A DNA stretch of 64,000 nt from JAAZLS01 sp964585925 (GTDB lineage Bacteria > Bacillota > Dethiobacteria > DTU022): the NCBI GenBank assembly GCA_964585925.1, contig CAZPFS010000003.1:20086-84085 (forward strand). The letters run 5' to 3'. Below the pieces are notes generated by a model. That model was given only the letters and a program-made list of their open reading frames with translations, did not search any database and had not been told where the DNA came from. The stretch's first letter is position 1. Each line of letters begins with the position of its first letter. A program made the translations under genes and the position numbers. Positions 1-8,872 of this stretch are shown here, piece by piece.

Positions 1-553
1 TTCCCACCAGGTCCGAACCCACATCGGCAGCCTTGGTAAAGATGCCGCCCCCTACCCGGGCAAATAAAGCGATGGAACTGGCCCCCAGGGCGTAGCCGTT
101 GACGATGGCCGGATTTTGGATAAAGATATATAAAATGCTCAGACCCAGTAACCCCAACCCGGCCACCATCATCCCCATGATGGTTCCGCTGGAGAAAGCC
201 AGGGTCAGCGCCCGGCCCACTCCTTCACGGGCCGACTGGGCGGTGCGGACATTGGCCTCCGTGGCCACCCGCATGCCTATGTAACCCGCCGCCGCCGACA
301 GGAAGGCGCCCACCACAAAACTCAGCGCGGTCAGGGGATTGATGGCTAAAAAGAGTACGGCACCCAGGATAATCACAAAGAAAACCAGGTAGAAGTACTC
401 GCGTTTGATGAAGGCCATCGCCCCCTCCTGGATGGCACCGGCAATTTCCAGCATGGCGGGGGTGCCCGATTCCGCAGATTTTACTTTGAACCATAACCAT
501 AATGCAAATAACAAAGCCAGGATAGCGCATACAGGCGCCAGGTAAAGATTCAT
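1..553 (-). CDS. hppA: Membrane-bound proton/sodium-translocating pyrophosphatase, N-terminal part (cut by window edge)
   Basis: This is the first 184 codons of a K+-type or Na+/H+ membrane pyrophosphatase, which couples PPi hydrolysis to ion export across the cytoplasmic membrane. The ATG at 553 follows an AGGAGG site. Several hydrophobic helices are visible, and the in-window part ends in the family motif GGGIFTKAADVGSDLVG, part of the PPi-binding region. The C-terminal two thirds lie outside the window, so the ion specificity and K+ dependence cannot be judged. It lies about 160 bp downstream of purF on the same strand, with a hairpin between them, so it is probably a separate transcript. 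Confidence 0.93.
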   Translation of the reverse strand, partial: MNLYLAPVCAILALLFALWLWFKVKSAESGTPAMLEIAGAIQEGAMAFIKREYFYLVFFVIILGAVLFLAINPLTALSFVVGAFLSAAAGYIGMRVATEANVRTAQSAREGVGRALTLAFSSGTIMGMMVAGLGLLGLSILYIFIQNPAIVNGYALGASSIALFARVGGGIFTKAADVGSDLVG

Positions 554-670
554 TTTAACAAGCCTACCTCCTCGTAATCAGACACTTACCATCTACCGTT
601 TGATTGTTTATCTGATCGGGTTCCGGTTAACCCGTAAAGCCAGACCTGATCCTCGTGTCGCCAAAATACA

Positions 671-713
671 GGCGGACAGAGTCGTCCTTTCGGGCGGACA
701 GAGTCGTCCGCCC
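671..713. repeat. Short palindromic (REP-like) hairpin pair after purF
   Basis: GGCGGAC-AGAGTC-GTCC occurs at 671-687. A longer perfect palindrome GGGCGGAC (692-699), AGAGTC, GTCCGCCC (706-713) abuts the purF stop codon. It could end purF transcription, but no strong T-run follows. A related hairpin lies after azlD near 20763, which suggests a dispersed genomic repeat. Confidence 0.6.
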
Positions 714-2111
714 CTACTTGGGTCTGCCCGCCGGGTAATCCCCGCCAAAACAGGACCAGCAGAGATGCTCCGCCGGCAGGCCGATGGCCTCCGCCACCCC
801 CTGCGGGCTTAAAAAGCCTACCGAGTCGGCCTCGATCATTTGGGCCACCTCTTCGGCGGTGCGGTTTGCCAGCATCAGCTCCTCATCGCCGGGCATGTCA
901 ATGCCGTAATAGCAGGACGAAACGACCGGGGGAGAGCTAATCCTCAGGTGCACTTCTTTAGCCCCCGCCCGGCGCATCAGCCGGACCAGTTTTAAGCTGG
1001 TGGTGCCCCGAACAATGGAGTCGTCCACCAGAACCACCTTCTTGTTCTGAACGATTTTCTGCACCGCATTGAGCTTGATGTCAGTTCCCCGTTCCCGGAG
1101 TTCCCGGGTGGGTTTGATAAAAACCCTTCCTATGTATCGGTTTTTCACCAGGGCCATCTCGTTGGGCAGACCCAGTTGCTCGGCATATCCGGAGGCGGCG
1201 GAAATGCTGGAATCGGGAACCCCGGAGACCAGGTCCGCCTCCACCGGCTGTTCCCGGGCCAGCCGACGGCCCAGTTCCCGGCGCACCAGATGAACATTTT
1301 TCCCCTGCAGGTTGCTGTCCGGGCGGGCAAAATAAATATATTCAAACACACAGAAAGCGGAACGGAAGCTGCTCACCAGCTGCCGGGAATGCATCCCTTC
1401 GCGGTCAAGCACCACCATCTCCCCCGGGTTGACATCCCGGATAAATGCAGCCCCCATGGTATCAAAAGCACAGGTTTCGGAGGCCAGATAGTAGCCTTTC
1501 TCACCCAAGGCGGCCAGTGATAAGGGGCGGAAACCGTAGCCGTCCCGCAGGCCGATCACCTTTTGTCCGTCGGTAATCACAAAACTAAAGGCGCCTTTGA
1601 GCAGGGGCACCACTTGCGCCAGCGCTTCTTCCAGATCGGGGGCGCCCTGGCGGGCAATCAGATGAGCCAACAGCTCGCTGTCGGTGCGGGTCTGAAAAAT
1701 GGCCCCTTTCGCCTCCAGCTCGGATCTGAGCCGGGATCCGTTCAAAAGTCGGCCGTTGTGGCCGACAGCCAGTTCCCCAAAACGGTACCTGAGCACAAGG
1801 GGTTGGCTGCTCTCCAGGCGGCGATCTTCTCCCTGATACGAATAACGGACATGTCCCACCGCGGCGCGGCTGGAAATGGTCTTTAAATCGGTAATCTTTG
1901 CAAACACTTCGGAAACCAGGCCCAGCCCCCGGTGGTGCCACAACCGCCCCCCCCGGCCGTCTCCGGCAGCAATCCCGGCACTCTCCTGCCCGCGATGCTG
2001 GAGGGCGTACAGGGCCAGGCAGGTCAGGTAGGCCAGCGGCAGCCCGGTGGCATAACCGCCACAGATGCCGCAGGCCTCGCGCAGCATTGGATAATCTAAC
2101 TCATCAGGCAC
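714..2111 (-). CDS. purF: Amidophosphoribosyltransferase (glutamine PRPP amidotransferase)
   Basis: It catalyses the first committed step of purine synthesis: PRPP plus glutamine gives phosphoribosylamine. The protein has 465 aa. The N-terminal Ntn-hydrolase glutaminase domain begins at Cys14 (ACGIC) after a short propeptide and includes the ALQHRGQESAGI signature. The C-terminal phosphoribosyltransferase domain carries the PRPP loop VVLVDDSIVRGTT near residue 360. Late cysteines (SSCYYGIDMPG and HLCWSCFGG) match the [4Fe-4S] type known from Bacillus PurF. The GTG start at 2111 has a GGAGGG site and overlaps the end of purL by 16 nt, indicating translational coupling. Confidence 0.96.
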   Translation of the reverse strand: MPDELDYPMLREACGICGGYATGLPLAYLTCLALYALQHRGQESAGIAAGDGRGGRLWHHRGLGLVSEVFAKITDLKTISSRAAVGHVRYSYQGEDRRLESSQPLVLRYRFGELAVGHNGRLLNGSRLRSELEAKGAIFQTRTDSELLAHLIARQGAPDLEEALAQVVPLLKGAFSFVITDGQKVIGLRDGYGFRPLSLAALGEKGYYLASETCAFDTMGAAFIRDVNPGEMVVLDREGMHSRQLVSSFRSAFCVFEYIYFARPDSNLQGKNVHLVRRELGRRLAREQPVEADLVSGVPDSSISAASGYAEQLGLPNEMALVKNRYIGRVFIKPTRELRERGTDIKLNAVQKIVQNKKVVLVDDSIVRGTTSLKLVRLMRRAGAKEVHLRISSPPVVSSCYYGIDMPGDEELMLANRTAEEVAQMIEADSVGFLSPQGVAEAIGLPAEHLCWSCFGGDYPAGRPK

Positions 2112-4285
2112 CCGATACCCTCCCTGTAAATACGGCCGATCTCCTCAAGCGCCAGATTGACCACCGGCCTGCCGTTATAATTGATCAGCAGCTTCTCTTC
2201 GCCCACCGACCCCAGTTCGGTCAGGGGGATATTATATTCTTTGGCCAGGGCCGCCAGTTTATCCTGCTTTTCCGGCTTCACCGAGACCAGCACCCGGGAA
2301 GGACCTTCTCCAAACAGGGCCGCCGGGGGGTTGTCCTCGCCGGAAAAAGAGACCGTGGCCCCTTTTTTCCCCCGCAAACAACATTCGGCCAGGGTTACCG
2401 CCAGCCCCCCTTCGGAAAGATCGTGGGCTGAACTCAAAATTTTTTCAGAGATAACCCGGCAAAGCATTTCCTGGAGCGCTTTTTCCAGCTCCAGATCTAT
2501 CTCCGCCAGCAGTCCGGCCACCCGGTCATGACAGACTCTCAGGTAAAGGCTTCCTCCCAGGGAGACCCCGGAAGGCCCCAACAAATAGATTATATCGGAA
2601 CTGCAGTTAAAAGCAATTTGGCAGCTTTTCTCCGGATCTTCCAACAACCCCACCGCCCCCACCACCGGCGTAGGATAGACAGCTTTTCCGTTTACCTCGT
2701 TGTAAAGGCTGACGTTGCCGCCAACCACCGGCACCCCCAGAGCCCGGCAGGCCTCGGCCACTCCCTCAATAGTTCGCCTGAGCTGCCAGTATATATCCGG
2801 TCTCTCGGGATTTCCAAAATTCAGGCCGTCGGTAATTCCCAGGGGTCTGGCCCCCACACAGGCCAGGTTGCGGGTGGCCTCGGCTACCACCAGCATCCCC
2901 CCCAGATATGGATCCAGATAAACCAGGCGACTGTTGCCATCTACAGTAACCGCGATTGCCTGGCCCGTTTCGGGAAGCAGAATGATCCCCGCTTCCTCTC
3001 CCGGCCCCTGGGCAACCTGATGGTTTTCGGGATCTTTGAACTGTTCCCAGATCCATTCCCGGCTCGCGCCATGGACCGAGCCGAGCAGCTTTTTCAAAAC
3101 CGGGCCAAGGTCCGTCTCTGTCGGCAGCTGCTCCGGATCAAACCTTGCCAGTTGCCGATAGTACCGCGGTTCCTGTATTGCCGGAGAGTACTGCGGAGCG
3201 CCGCCGGCCACGCCGGCGGCCGGCACCTCCGCCACCACCCGGCCCCGGTAAATGATCCGCACCAGATGATCGTCCGTCACCTTGCCGATTACATTAAAAT
3301 GGAGGCCCCGTCTGGTAAAAATTTCGGCCGCCTCCCGCTCATGTTCCGGATCGAGCACCACCATCATCCTTTCCTGCGATTCGGAAATGGCGATCTCGTA
3401 ATCCTCCATATTATCCGCTTTCAGCGGCACTGCGTCCAAGGTAATCTCCATTCCGGTTTCCGCCCGGGAGGCCATCTCGGTAGCGGCACAGGTGATCCCG
3501 GCAGCGCCCAGATCCTGCATACCCAGGGCCAGCTTCTTTCCGGCCAGCTCCAGGCAGGCTTCCATCAGCAGTTTTCCGGCCGCGGGATCTCCTATATGCA
3601 TCGCCGTGTCCGTCTCCGGGGCCAGCTCTCCCGAAGCAAAGGTGGCCCCGTGAACACCGTCCCGGCCGGTGGGGGCGCCGGCCAGGGCCACCAGTTTTCC
3701 GGGCTCGGCAGCCTTCCCCCGGATCAACTGCTCTACCGGCAAAACCCCCACGCACATGGCATTGACCAGAGGGTTACCCTCGTAACAGTCTTCAAATGCG
3801 GCCTCCCCGGCCGCCACCGGAAGCCCCAGGCCGTTGCCGTAACCGGCCACCCCGGCTACAATCCCCTTGAACAGGTAACGACTGCGGGCGCTGCCAAGAG
3901 GGCCCAGCCTCAGTGAATTGACCAGGGCCACCGGCCTGGCCCCCATGGTGAATATATCTCTGACAATACCGCCCACCCCGGTGGCCGCCCCCTGGTAGGG
4001 GTCCACCGCCGAGGGGTGGTTATGGCTCTCAATTTTAAAAGCCACCGCCCACCCCCGGCCCAGATCGATCACTCCCGCATTCTCTCCGGGCCCCTGCAAA
4101 ACCCGTTCCCCGGTAACCGGGAAGAGGCGCAGAGATGATCTGGAGTGTTTATAGCTGCAATGTTCCGACCACATCACACTGAACATACTCAGTTCACAGT
4201 AATTTGGTTCCCGCCCCATCTCCCGGCAGATCACCATGTATTCCTCGGCGCTCAGGCCCAGCCTCAACCATGGTTTATCTTCCAA
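2096..4285 (-). CDS. purL: Phosphoribosylformylglycinamidine synthase subunit II
   Basis: This is the small-type PurL (729 aa), the ATP-dependent synthetase subunit that converts FGAR to FGAM using ammonia from PurQ with help from PurS. Conserved blocks include SEHCSYKHS near residue 40, VGGIVRDIFTMGARP near 105, DLGAAGITCAATEMAS near 255 and HDLSEGGLAV near 640. The start is TTG at 4285 behind AAGGAGG. The small form needs PurS and PurQ, and neither is adjacent: purE lies directly upstream and purF directly downstream. Those partners must be encoded elsewhere. Confidence 0.96.
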   Translation of the reverse strand: MEDKPWLRLGLSAEEYMVICREMGREPNYCELSMFSVMWSEHCSYKHSRSSLRLFPVTGERVLQGPGENAGVIDLGRGWAVAFKIESHNHPSAVDPYQGAATGVGGIVRDIFTMGARPVALVNSLRLGPLGSARSRYLFKGIVAGVAGYGNGLGLPVAAGEAAFEDCYEGNPLVNAMCVGVLPVEQLIRGKAAEPGKLVALAGAPTGRDGVHGATFASGELAPETDTAMHIGDPAAGKLLMEACLELAGKKLALGMQDLGAAGITCAATEMASRAETGMEITLDAVPLKADNMEDYEIAISESQERMMVVLDPEHEREAAEIFTRRGLHFNVIGKVTDDHLVRIIYRGRVVAEVPAAGVAGGAPQYSPAIQEPRYYRQLARFDPEQLPTETDLGPVLKKLLGSVHGASREWIWEQFKDPENHQVAQGPGEEAGIILLPETGQAIAVTVDGNSRLVYLDPYLGGMLVVAEATRNLACVGARPLGITDGLNFGNPERPDIYWQLRRTIEGVAEACRALGVPVVGGNVSLYNEVNGKAVYPTPVVGAVGLLEDPEKSCQIAFNCSSDIIYLLGPSGVSLGGSLYLRVCHDRVAGLLAEIDLELEKALQEMLCRVISEKILSSAHDLSEGGLAVTLAECCLRGKKGATVSFSGEDNPPAALFGEGPSRVLVSVKPEKQDKLAALAKEYNIPLTELGSVGEEKLLINYNGRPVVNLALEEIGRIYREGIGCLMS

Positions 4286-4390
4286 CTGCCGCCACCTCCT
4301 TGCTATAGTCCTGCCGCCCTTGTGGTACTGCTGGCGCCCGTTCAGGCCGCCCCTTCATAAACCTGGAGCCTTTTTTTAAACCGGGCCCGA

Positions 4391-4873
4391 TCAGGAACCC
4401 CTGAGCTGCCGGTCCGCCTCCTCCACCTTCGCCGCCAGCTTCTGGCGATAGGCGGCCAATTTTTCCTGCAACCGTTCATTTCCCAGGGAAAGTATATGTA
4501 CCGCCAGCAATCCCGCATTATAAGCGGCATCTATCCCCACCGTGGCCACGGGCACTCCCCGCGGCATCTGGATTATTGAGTAAAGTGAATCCAGCCCATT
4601 CAGATGCGCAGCGGCCACCGGCACACCGATCACCGGCAATATGGTCATAGAGGCGATTACCCCCGGCAGGTGAGCCGCCCCTCCCGCGCCGGCAATTATG
4701 ATCTTGATTCCGGCATCCGCCGCCGCCTTTGCATAACGGGCCACCTTCTCCGGATGGCGATGGGCGCTGGCAATAACCAGTTCATAACTGACCCCAAACT
4801 CCGTAAGCGCCGCCGCACTCTGTTTCATCACCTCCAGATCCGATCCGCTGCCCATTACTATCCCTACATCCAC
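4391..4873 (-). CDS. purE: N5-carboxyaminoimidazole ribonucleotide mutase
   Basis: This is a class I PurE of 160 aa that interconverts N5-CAIR and CAIR in purine synthesis. It shows the N-terminal GSGSDLEVM loop, the SAHRHPE motif with the catalytic His, and GAGGAAHLPG. The start is GTG at 4873, seven bases after AGGAGG. It is the first gene of the purE-purL-purF set. No purK is seen next to it. Confidence 0.95.
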   Translation of the reverse strand: MDVGIVMGSGSDLEVMKQSAAALTEFGVSYELVIASAHRHPEKVARYAKAAADAGIKIIIAGAGGAAHLPGVIASMTILPVIGVPVAAAHLNGLDSLYSIIQMPRGVPVATVGIDAAYNAGLLAVHILSLGNERLQEKLAAYRQKLAAKVEEADRQLRGS

Positions 4874-4974
4874 ATCTGTTCCTCCTTAAATCGTGATCGA
4901 CTGAACCCGTATTATTTTAGCATATTCATCAAGGCGAGGACAGATCAATGAGAACACAATGGGGACCATACAAT

Positions 4975-5156
4975 GGGGACAGACCTATCATGCAGGTCTG
5001 TCCCCATACCTTGGATCATGCAGGTCTGTCCCCATACCTTGGATCATGCAGGTCTGTCCCCATACCTTGGATCATGCAGGTCTGTCCCCAGAAAAAGGGG
5101 ACAGACCTATCTTGCAGATCCGTCCCCATACCTTAAATCTTACAGGTCTGTCCCCC
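4975..5156. repeat. 28-bp tandem repeats framed by inverted repeats (groEL-purE spacer)
   Basis: Three complete identical 28-bp units run head to tail (4987-5014, 5015-5042, 5043-5070), with a fourth truncated after 20 bp (5071-5090). Each unit contains AGGTCTGTCCCC. The inverse sequence GGGGACAGACCT flanks the block at 4975-4986 and 5097-5108, giving perfect or near-perfect 12-bp stems with 7-nt loops. A further degenerate copy ends near 5156, just beyond the groEL stop. There are no spacers between units, so it is not a CRISPR array. Its hairpins may also terminate groEL transcription. Confidence 0.85.
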
Positions 5157-5162
5157 AGACCT

Positions 5163-6788
5163 TTACATCATCCCCATGTCACCCGGGCCGGGCATCTTGG
5201 GGCCGTCGTTTTTTTCGGGAAGATCGGTAACTATACTTTCAGTGGTCAGCAGCATAGAGGCGATACTGGCCGCGTTCTGGATGGCCGAACGAGCGACTTT
5301 GGTCGGATCAACGATACCGGAGGAGATCATTTTCTCGAATTGCCCGTTGATCGCATTGTAGCCCATCCCTTTTTCCATGTTTTTAACCTTTTCCACCACC
5401 ACCGAGCCTTCCGCTCCGGCGTTTTCAGCAATTATTTTCAAAGGTTCTTCCAGAGCCCTCTTCACAATCGCCATACCGGTAAATTCATCCCCGGCAAGCT
5501 CCTTCTCCAGGGAGTCTAAAGCAAAGGTTACATTCAGGTAGGCGATGCCGCCTCCGGGGACGATTCCCTCTTCCACCGCCGCTCTGGTAGCGGACAGGGC
5601 GTCTTCGATGCGCAGTTTTTTCTCTTTCATCTCGGTCTCGGTGGCCGCCCCGACCTCGATCACCGCCACTCCGCCGGAGAGCTTGGCCAAGCGTTCCTGA
5701 AGCTTTTCCCGATCAAAATCGGAGGTGGTTTCATCTATTTGCACCCGGATCTGGCCGATCCGCTTTTTGATATCCTCCCCTTTACCGGCGCCGTCAACAA
5801 TGATTGTTTCTTCTTTGCTCACCCGGACCTGGCGGGCGGTCCCCAGCATGGAGAGTTCCACATTTTTCATATCTATGCCCAGATCTTCCGATACCACTTG
5901 CCCCCCGGTCAACACGGCGATATCTTCCAGCATGGCCTTGCGGCGATCCCCGAATCCGGGAGCCTTTACCGCCACACAGGTGAAGGTGCCTCTCAACTTG
6001 TTCACCACCAGGGTGGCCAGGGCTTCTCCTTCCACATCCTCAGCTACCAGTAAAAGCTGCTTGCCCTTCTGGACAATTTTCTCCAGCAGGGGCAGCAGAT
6101 CATGGATGTTGCCCAATTTGCGATCGGTGAGCAGTATGTAGGGTTCCTCCAGCAACGCTTCCATCTTCTCCGCATCGGTAACCATATAGGGGGAGATATA
6201 GCCGCGATCGAATTGCATCCCTTCCACTACCTTTAAATCAGTGGTAAACCCGTTTGATTTTTCTACCGTGATTACTCCGTCTTTACCCACCTTGTCCATG
6301 GCCTCGGCGATCATTTTGCCCACGCTTTCGTCATCTGCCGAAATGGTCGCAACCTGGGTAATATCTTCCTTGGTTTCAACAGTTTTGCTTAGATTTTCCA
6401 GTTCCTTGATGGCCGCCCCAACTGCTTTATCAATGCCTTTCTTTAAAATCATGGGATTTGCTCCGGCGGCCACATTTTTCAGACCTTCCCGGATAATGGA
6501 TTGGGCCAGCAATGTGGCGGTAGTGGTGCCGTCGCCGGCCACATCCTGGGTTTTGGTGGCCACCTCTTTTACCAGCTGGGCGCCCATATTTTCAAAGGGA
6601 TCTTCCAGCTCTATTTCCCGGGCAATGGTCACCCCGTCATTGGTAACCTGGGGAGAACCAAATTTTTTATCCAAAACCACATTGCGCCCCTTGGGACCCA
6701 GGGTGACCGTGACCGTATTGGCCAGGGTATTGACCCCTCTCTCCAGCGCCCGGCGGGCTTCCTCTTTAAACAACAACTGTTTTGCCAT
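5163..6788 (-). CDS. groL: Chaperonin GroEL (60 kDa)
   Basis: This is a full-length 541-aa chaperonin subunit that forms the double-ring folding machine with GroES in the cytosol. The sequence opens with the conserved MAKQLLFKEEARRALERG and contains the ATP-binding GDGTTTATLLAQ block near residue 86. It ends in the typical Gly/Met tail (GPGDMGMM). It lies 26 bp after groES with its own AAAGGAGG site, so the two form one operon. Confidence 0.98.
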   Translation of the reverse strand: MAKQLLFKEEARRALERGVNTLANTVTVTLGPKGRNVVLDKKFGSPQVTNDGVTIAREIELEDPFENMGAQLVKEVATKTQDVAGDGTTTATLLAQSIIREGLKNVAAGANPMILKKGIDKAVGAAIKELENLSKTVETKEDITQVATISADDESVGKMIAEAMDKVGKDGVITVEKSNGFTTDLKVVEGMQFDRGYISPYMVTDAEKMEALLEEPYILLTDRKLGNIHDLLPLLEKIVQKGKQLLLVAEDVEGEALATLVVNKLRGTFTCVAVKAPGFGDRRKAMLEDIAVLTGGQVVSEDLGIDMKNVELSMLGTARQVRVSKEETIIVDGAGKGEDIKKRIGQIRVQIDETTSDFDREKLQERLAKLSGGVAVIEVGAATETEMKEKKLRIEDALSATRAAVEEGIVPGGGIAYLNVTFALDSLEKELAGDEFTGMAIVKRALEEPLKIIAENAGAEGSVVVEKVKNMEKGMGYNAINGQFEKMISSGIVDPTKVARSAIQNAASIASMLLTTESIVTDLPEKNDGPKMPGPGDMGMM

Positions 6789-6814
6789 TTATTTCTACCT
6801 CCTTTAACTAAAAA

Positions 6815-7102
6815 TTACTGGACCAAAGCCAGAATGTCGTCTTGCCTGAGAATCAGATACTCTTCGCCCTTGATTTTGACCTCCGTGCCGGCATAGCGGG
6901 AAAATATGATTTTGTTCCCGACTTTTACCTCCATCTCCAAACGGGTGCCGTTATCCAACACCTTGCCCGTTCCCACAGCCATAACTTCTCCCTCCTGGGG
7001 TTTTTCCTTGGCCTTGTCGGGAAGGACAATACCGCTGGCTGTTTTTTCTTCTGCCTCCAGAACCTTCACTACTACCCGATCTCCTAAAGGTTTAAGGTTC
7101 AT
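6815..7102 (-). CDS. groS: Co-chaperonin GroES (10 kDa)
   Basis: This 95-aa lid protein of the GroEL chamber has the conserved opening LKPLGDRVVVKVLEAEEKT, a mobile loop around ASGIVLPDKAKEKPQ, and the closing EEYLILRQDDILALV. It is the first gene of the groES-groEL operon. The ATG follows AAGGAGG. A housekeeping promoter and a CIRCE element lie just upstream. Confidence 0.98.
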   Translation of the reverse strand: MNLKPLGDRVVVKVLEAEEKTASGIVLPDKAKEKPQEGEVMAVGTGKVLDNGTRLEMEVKVGNKIIFSRYAGTEVKIKGEEYLILRQDDILALVQ

Positions 7103-7140
7103 TAAACGTCAGACCTCCTTATCACTTGGATGTGTTTTTA

Positions 7141-7167
7141 GCAGCACTCCCTGTAACCGAGTGCTAA
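7141..7167 (-). promoter_or_regulatory. CIRCE operator (HrcA binding site)
   Basis: On the minus strand it reads TTAGCACTC, nine bases, then GAGTGCTGC. The left arm is perfect and the right arm differs from the consensus at two outer bases. It overlaps the expected transcription start of groESL, which places this operon under HrcA heat-shock repression. Confidence 0.93.
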
Positions 7168-7181
7168 TAATCACCATAAAA

Positions 7182-7210
7182 ATATTAGCCAACTATCCCT
7201 GTACAGGCAA
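7182..7210 (-). promoter_or_regulatory. Housekeeping promoter of groESL
   Basis: On the minus strand, TTGCCT (7205-7210) and TAATAT (7182-7187) are separated by 17 bp. The predicted start falls just before the CIRCE element at 7141-7167, the usual arrangement for an HrcA-repressed promoter. Confidence 0.8.
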
Positions 7211-7365
7211 CCGGCAACACGGGCGCCCACAGGTAGAATCCAGGGGAATCAAAGCTTTTGGACAGAATACTTCTGCCTGTCTCCCTTTTGCTCCTTATTC
7301 CACCGGATCTATTATTTACCTCGAAACACAATCTATACGCTGCAAATCCAATAATAAGAAATTGC

Positions 7366-8457
7366 CTATAATACCAGTTCCCTATTTTCCGCCGGCAGTC
7401 TCCGGTAGCGATAGGGCTCCAGGGTTTTTGAAAGATCGGCGATCATCTCGTCCAATTTTTTGCTCAGAGGCAATCCGTGTCGTCTCAGGGAACAGGCCAG
7501 TATCAAGGCTATAGTTTGTGGAAAATCAATTCCCAGATACCTGGCGCTATGACAGAGAGAACCATGGTAGTTCAGGGAAGGTGTGCCGTTAACATCTATT
7601 ATATATTTTTCCCCCCGATGGCATTCCTTTACATCCACCCTTATTGCGTCGGCAGCCCCCAGGGCGCCATAGGTCTTTACCGCCAGATCGGCCAGCTCAA
7701 GATAAATTGGCTCTTCATGTCCGATGAATCTGTGGGCCAGCCCGTTCAACCCCCTGCTTTTCAGATCCGTACTCCTGATCTGCCCGGAGCCGAACCAAAT
7801 CGGCGGTAAAACTATGGGCTGATCACCCCCCATAACTGCCACTGTGTACTCGGGGCCCGGCAGGTACTCCTCCACCAAAAGGCCGGTCCCGTTTAGCAAC
7901 TCCAGCAAATAGCTAGCCCGGGCCTCAAGTTGGGGTAAATTTTCAACCAGGGAACCTTCGTCTATACCCAGGCTGTTGCCCCCGCCCAAGGGCTTCACAA
8001 ATACCGGGAATTGCAAACCCCGAAGATCGTGTATTTCGGTTTGGTTGTAAATAGAGAATCCTCTGGGAGTGGGAATTCCCGTCCGTCTGAGTACGAAGTT
8101 GGTCAGCTTCTTATTCCGGCATTTGACCATCGCCTGGATACCGGAATGGCTGACCGGCAGATTCAGCTGATTGAAGGCTTTTTTTACGCAGGCCGCCCCG
8201 GAACCGTCATATATGGTTCGCGGCATATCCAGAAAACCTTCGGCAATATTGAACACAAAGTCAATCGCCGGAATCCGCTTCAGATATATTTCCAGATCCA
8301 ACCGGGAAGTGAGGTTTAATTTGAATACATTACTCCCCGTATCTTTAAGGGCAAAATATATACGCTCCACAGTGTCGGCAGTGGGGCATTCTACTAAATA
8401 TGTAGCATTTTTTTCCGATTGGATAAGGTTGTAGGTAAACAAAAGATTTCCGGTCAT
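7366..8457 (-). CDS. ATP-grasp ligase related to D-alanine--D-alanine ligase
   Basis: About 363 aa from the ATG at 8457, which has GGGGGG upstream. The frame extends to a TTG at 8553, but that start lacks a ribosome-binding site. The fold is D-Ala-D-Ala ligase-like: FPVFVKPLGGGNSLGI in the central ATP-grasp domain, LLVEEYLPGPEYTVAV, and the metal site IDVNGTPSLNYHGS near the end. Residues before about 100 lack the usual DdlA/B signature HGxxGEDG; FNIAEGF stands in that position. The substrate may therefore be another amino acid or peptide. It lies downstream of the 57-aa gene on the same strand, and murC is 7 kb away. Confidence 0.75.
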   Translation of the reverse strand: MTGNLLFTYNLIQSEKNATYLVECPTADTVERIYFALKDTGSNVFKLNLTSRLDLEIYLKRIPAIDFVFNIAEGFLDMPRTIYDGSGAACVKKAFNQLNLPVSHSGIQAMVKCRNKKLTNFVLRRTGIPTPRGFSIYNQTEIHDLRGLQFPVFVKPLGGGNSLGIDEGSLVENLPQLEARASYLLELLNGTGLLVEEYLPGPEYTVAVMGGDQPIVLPPIWFGSGQIRSTDLKSRGLNGLAHRFIGHEEPIYLELADLAVKTYGALGAADAIRVDVKECHRGEKYIIDVNGTPSLNYHGSLCHSARYLGIDFPQTIALILACSLRRHGLPLSKKLDEMIADLSKTLEPYRYRRLPAENRELVL

Positions 8458-8581
8458 GCGATCCCCCCAAAAATATATTTCTATTCCCCAATCCATATAG
8501 GGGCACAATATCCCCGCCGGCGGATCAAAAGAAAAATAAAGGTTAAGCTTCAAGTTGTGGGTAAAGGCAAAGGAAGAACTG

Positions 8582-8755
8582 CTAGAATAGGCCCAGCTGG
8601 CAGGTAATTATCTTGATTTTCAGCCGGTTGCATGCTTCTCCAATTTCGGATAAGGAGCAACCGGTCTCCGTAGCTATTTTGTGTGCGCTTTGACAGGACA
8701 ATTTGTTTTCACTGGCCTGGCGGCAGATTATTTCATCCAGTTTTTCCGGATCCAT
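8582..8755 (-). CDS. Small cysteine-containing protein, 57 aa, unknown function
   Basis: A short reading frame starts at the ATG at 8755 behind a strong GGGGAGGAG site and ends with TAG at 8582. The protein begins MDPEKLDEIICRQ, has a helical middle (SCQSAHKIATETGCSLSEIGEACNRL in two parts), and ends KIKIITCQLGLF. It has five Cys. The pattern of a short helix, turn and helix (AHKIATETGCSLSEIGEACN) is compatible with a DNA-binding helix-turn-helix, but this is only an inference. A good -10 (TATAAT on the minus strand, 8830-8835) lies upstream. It may be co-transcribed with the ATP-grasp gene. Confidence 0.65.
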   Translation of the reverse strand: MDPEKLDEIICRQASENKLSCQSAHKIATETGCSLSEIGEACNRLKIKIITCQLGLF

Positions 8756-8872
8756 CCGTTCTCCTCCCCGGGTGGGTTTTAGGCTCTGTTTAAAAAGCTT
8801 TTCGGGTCTAGAAATATTCTTCCGAACCGATTATATCACATTGGCAGGCAATTATTTCTGATGATAATGGCC

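Noticed and set aside
2528..3916. Long plus-strand frame of about 460 codons
   Set aside because: It lies wholly antisense to purL, has no ribosome site, and its composition is the complement of a real gene.
4987..5090. CRISPR array
   Set aside because: The 28-bp units are directly adjacent with no spacers, and no cas genes are present.
4948..5519. Frames encoding a repeated peptide across the 28-bp repeats
   Set aside because: The peptide repeats only reflect the DNA tandem repeat, and the frames run into antisense groEL.
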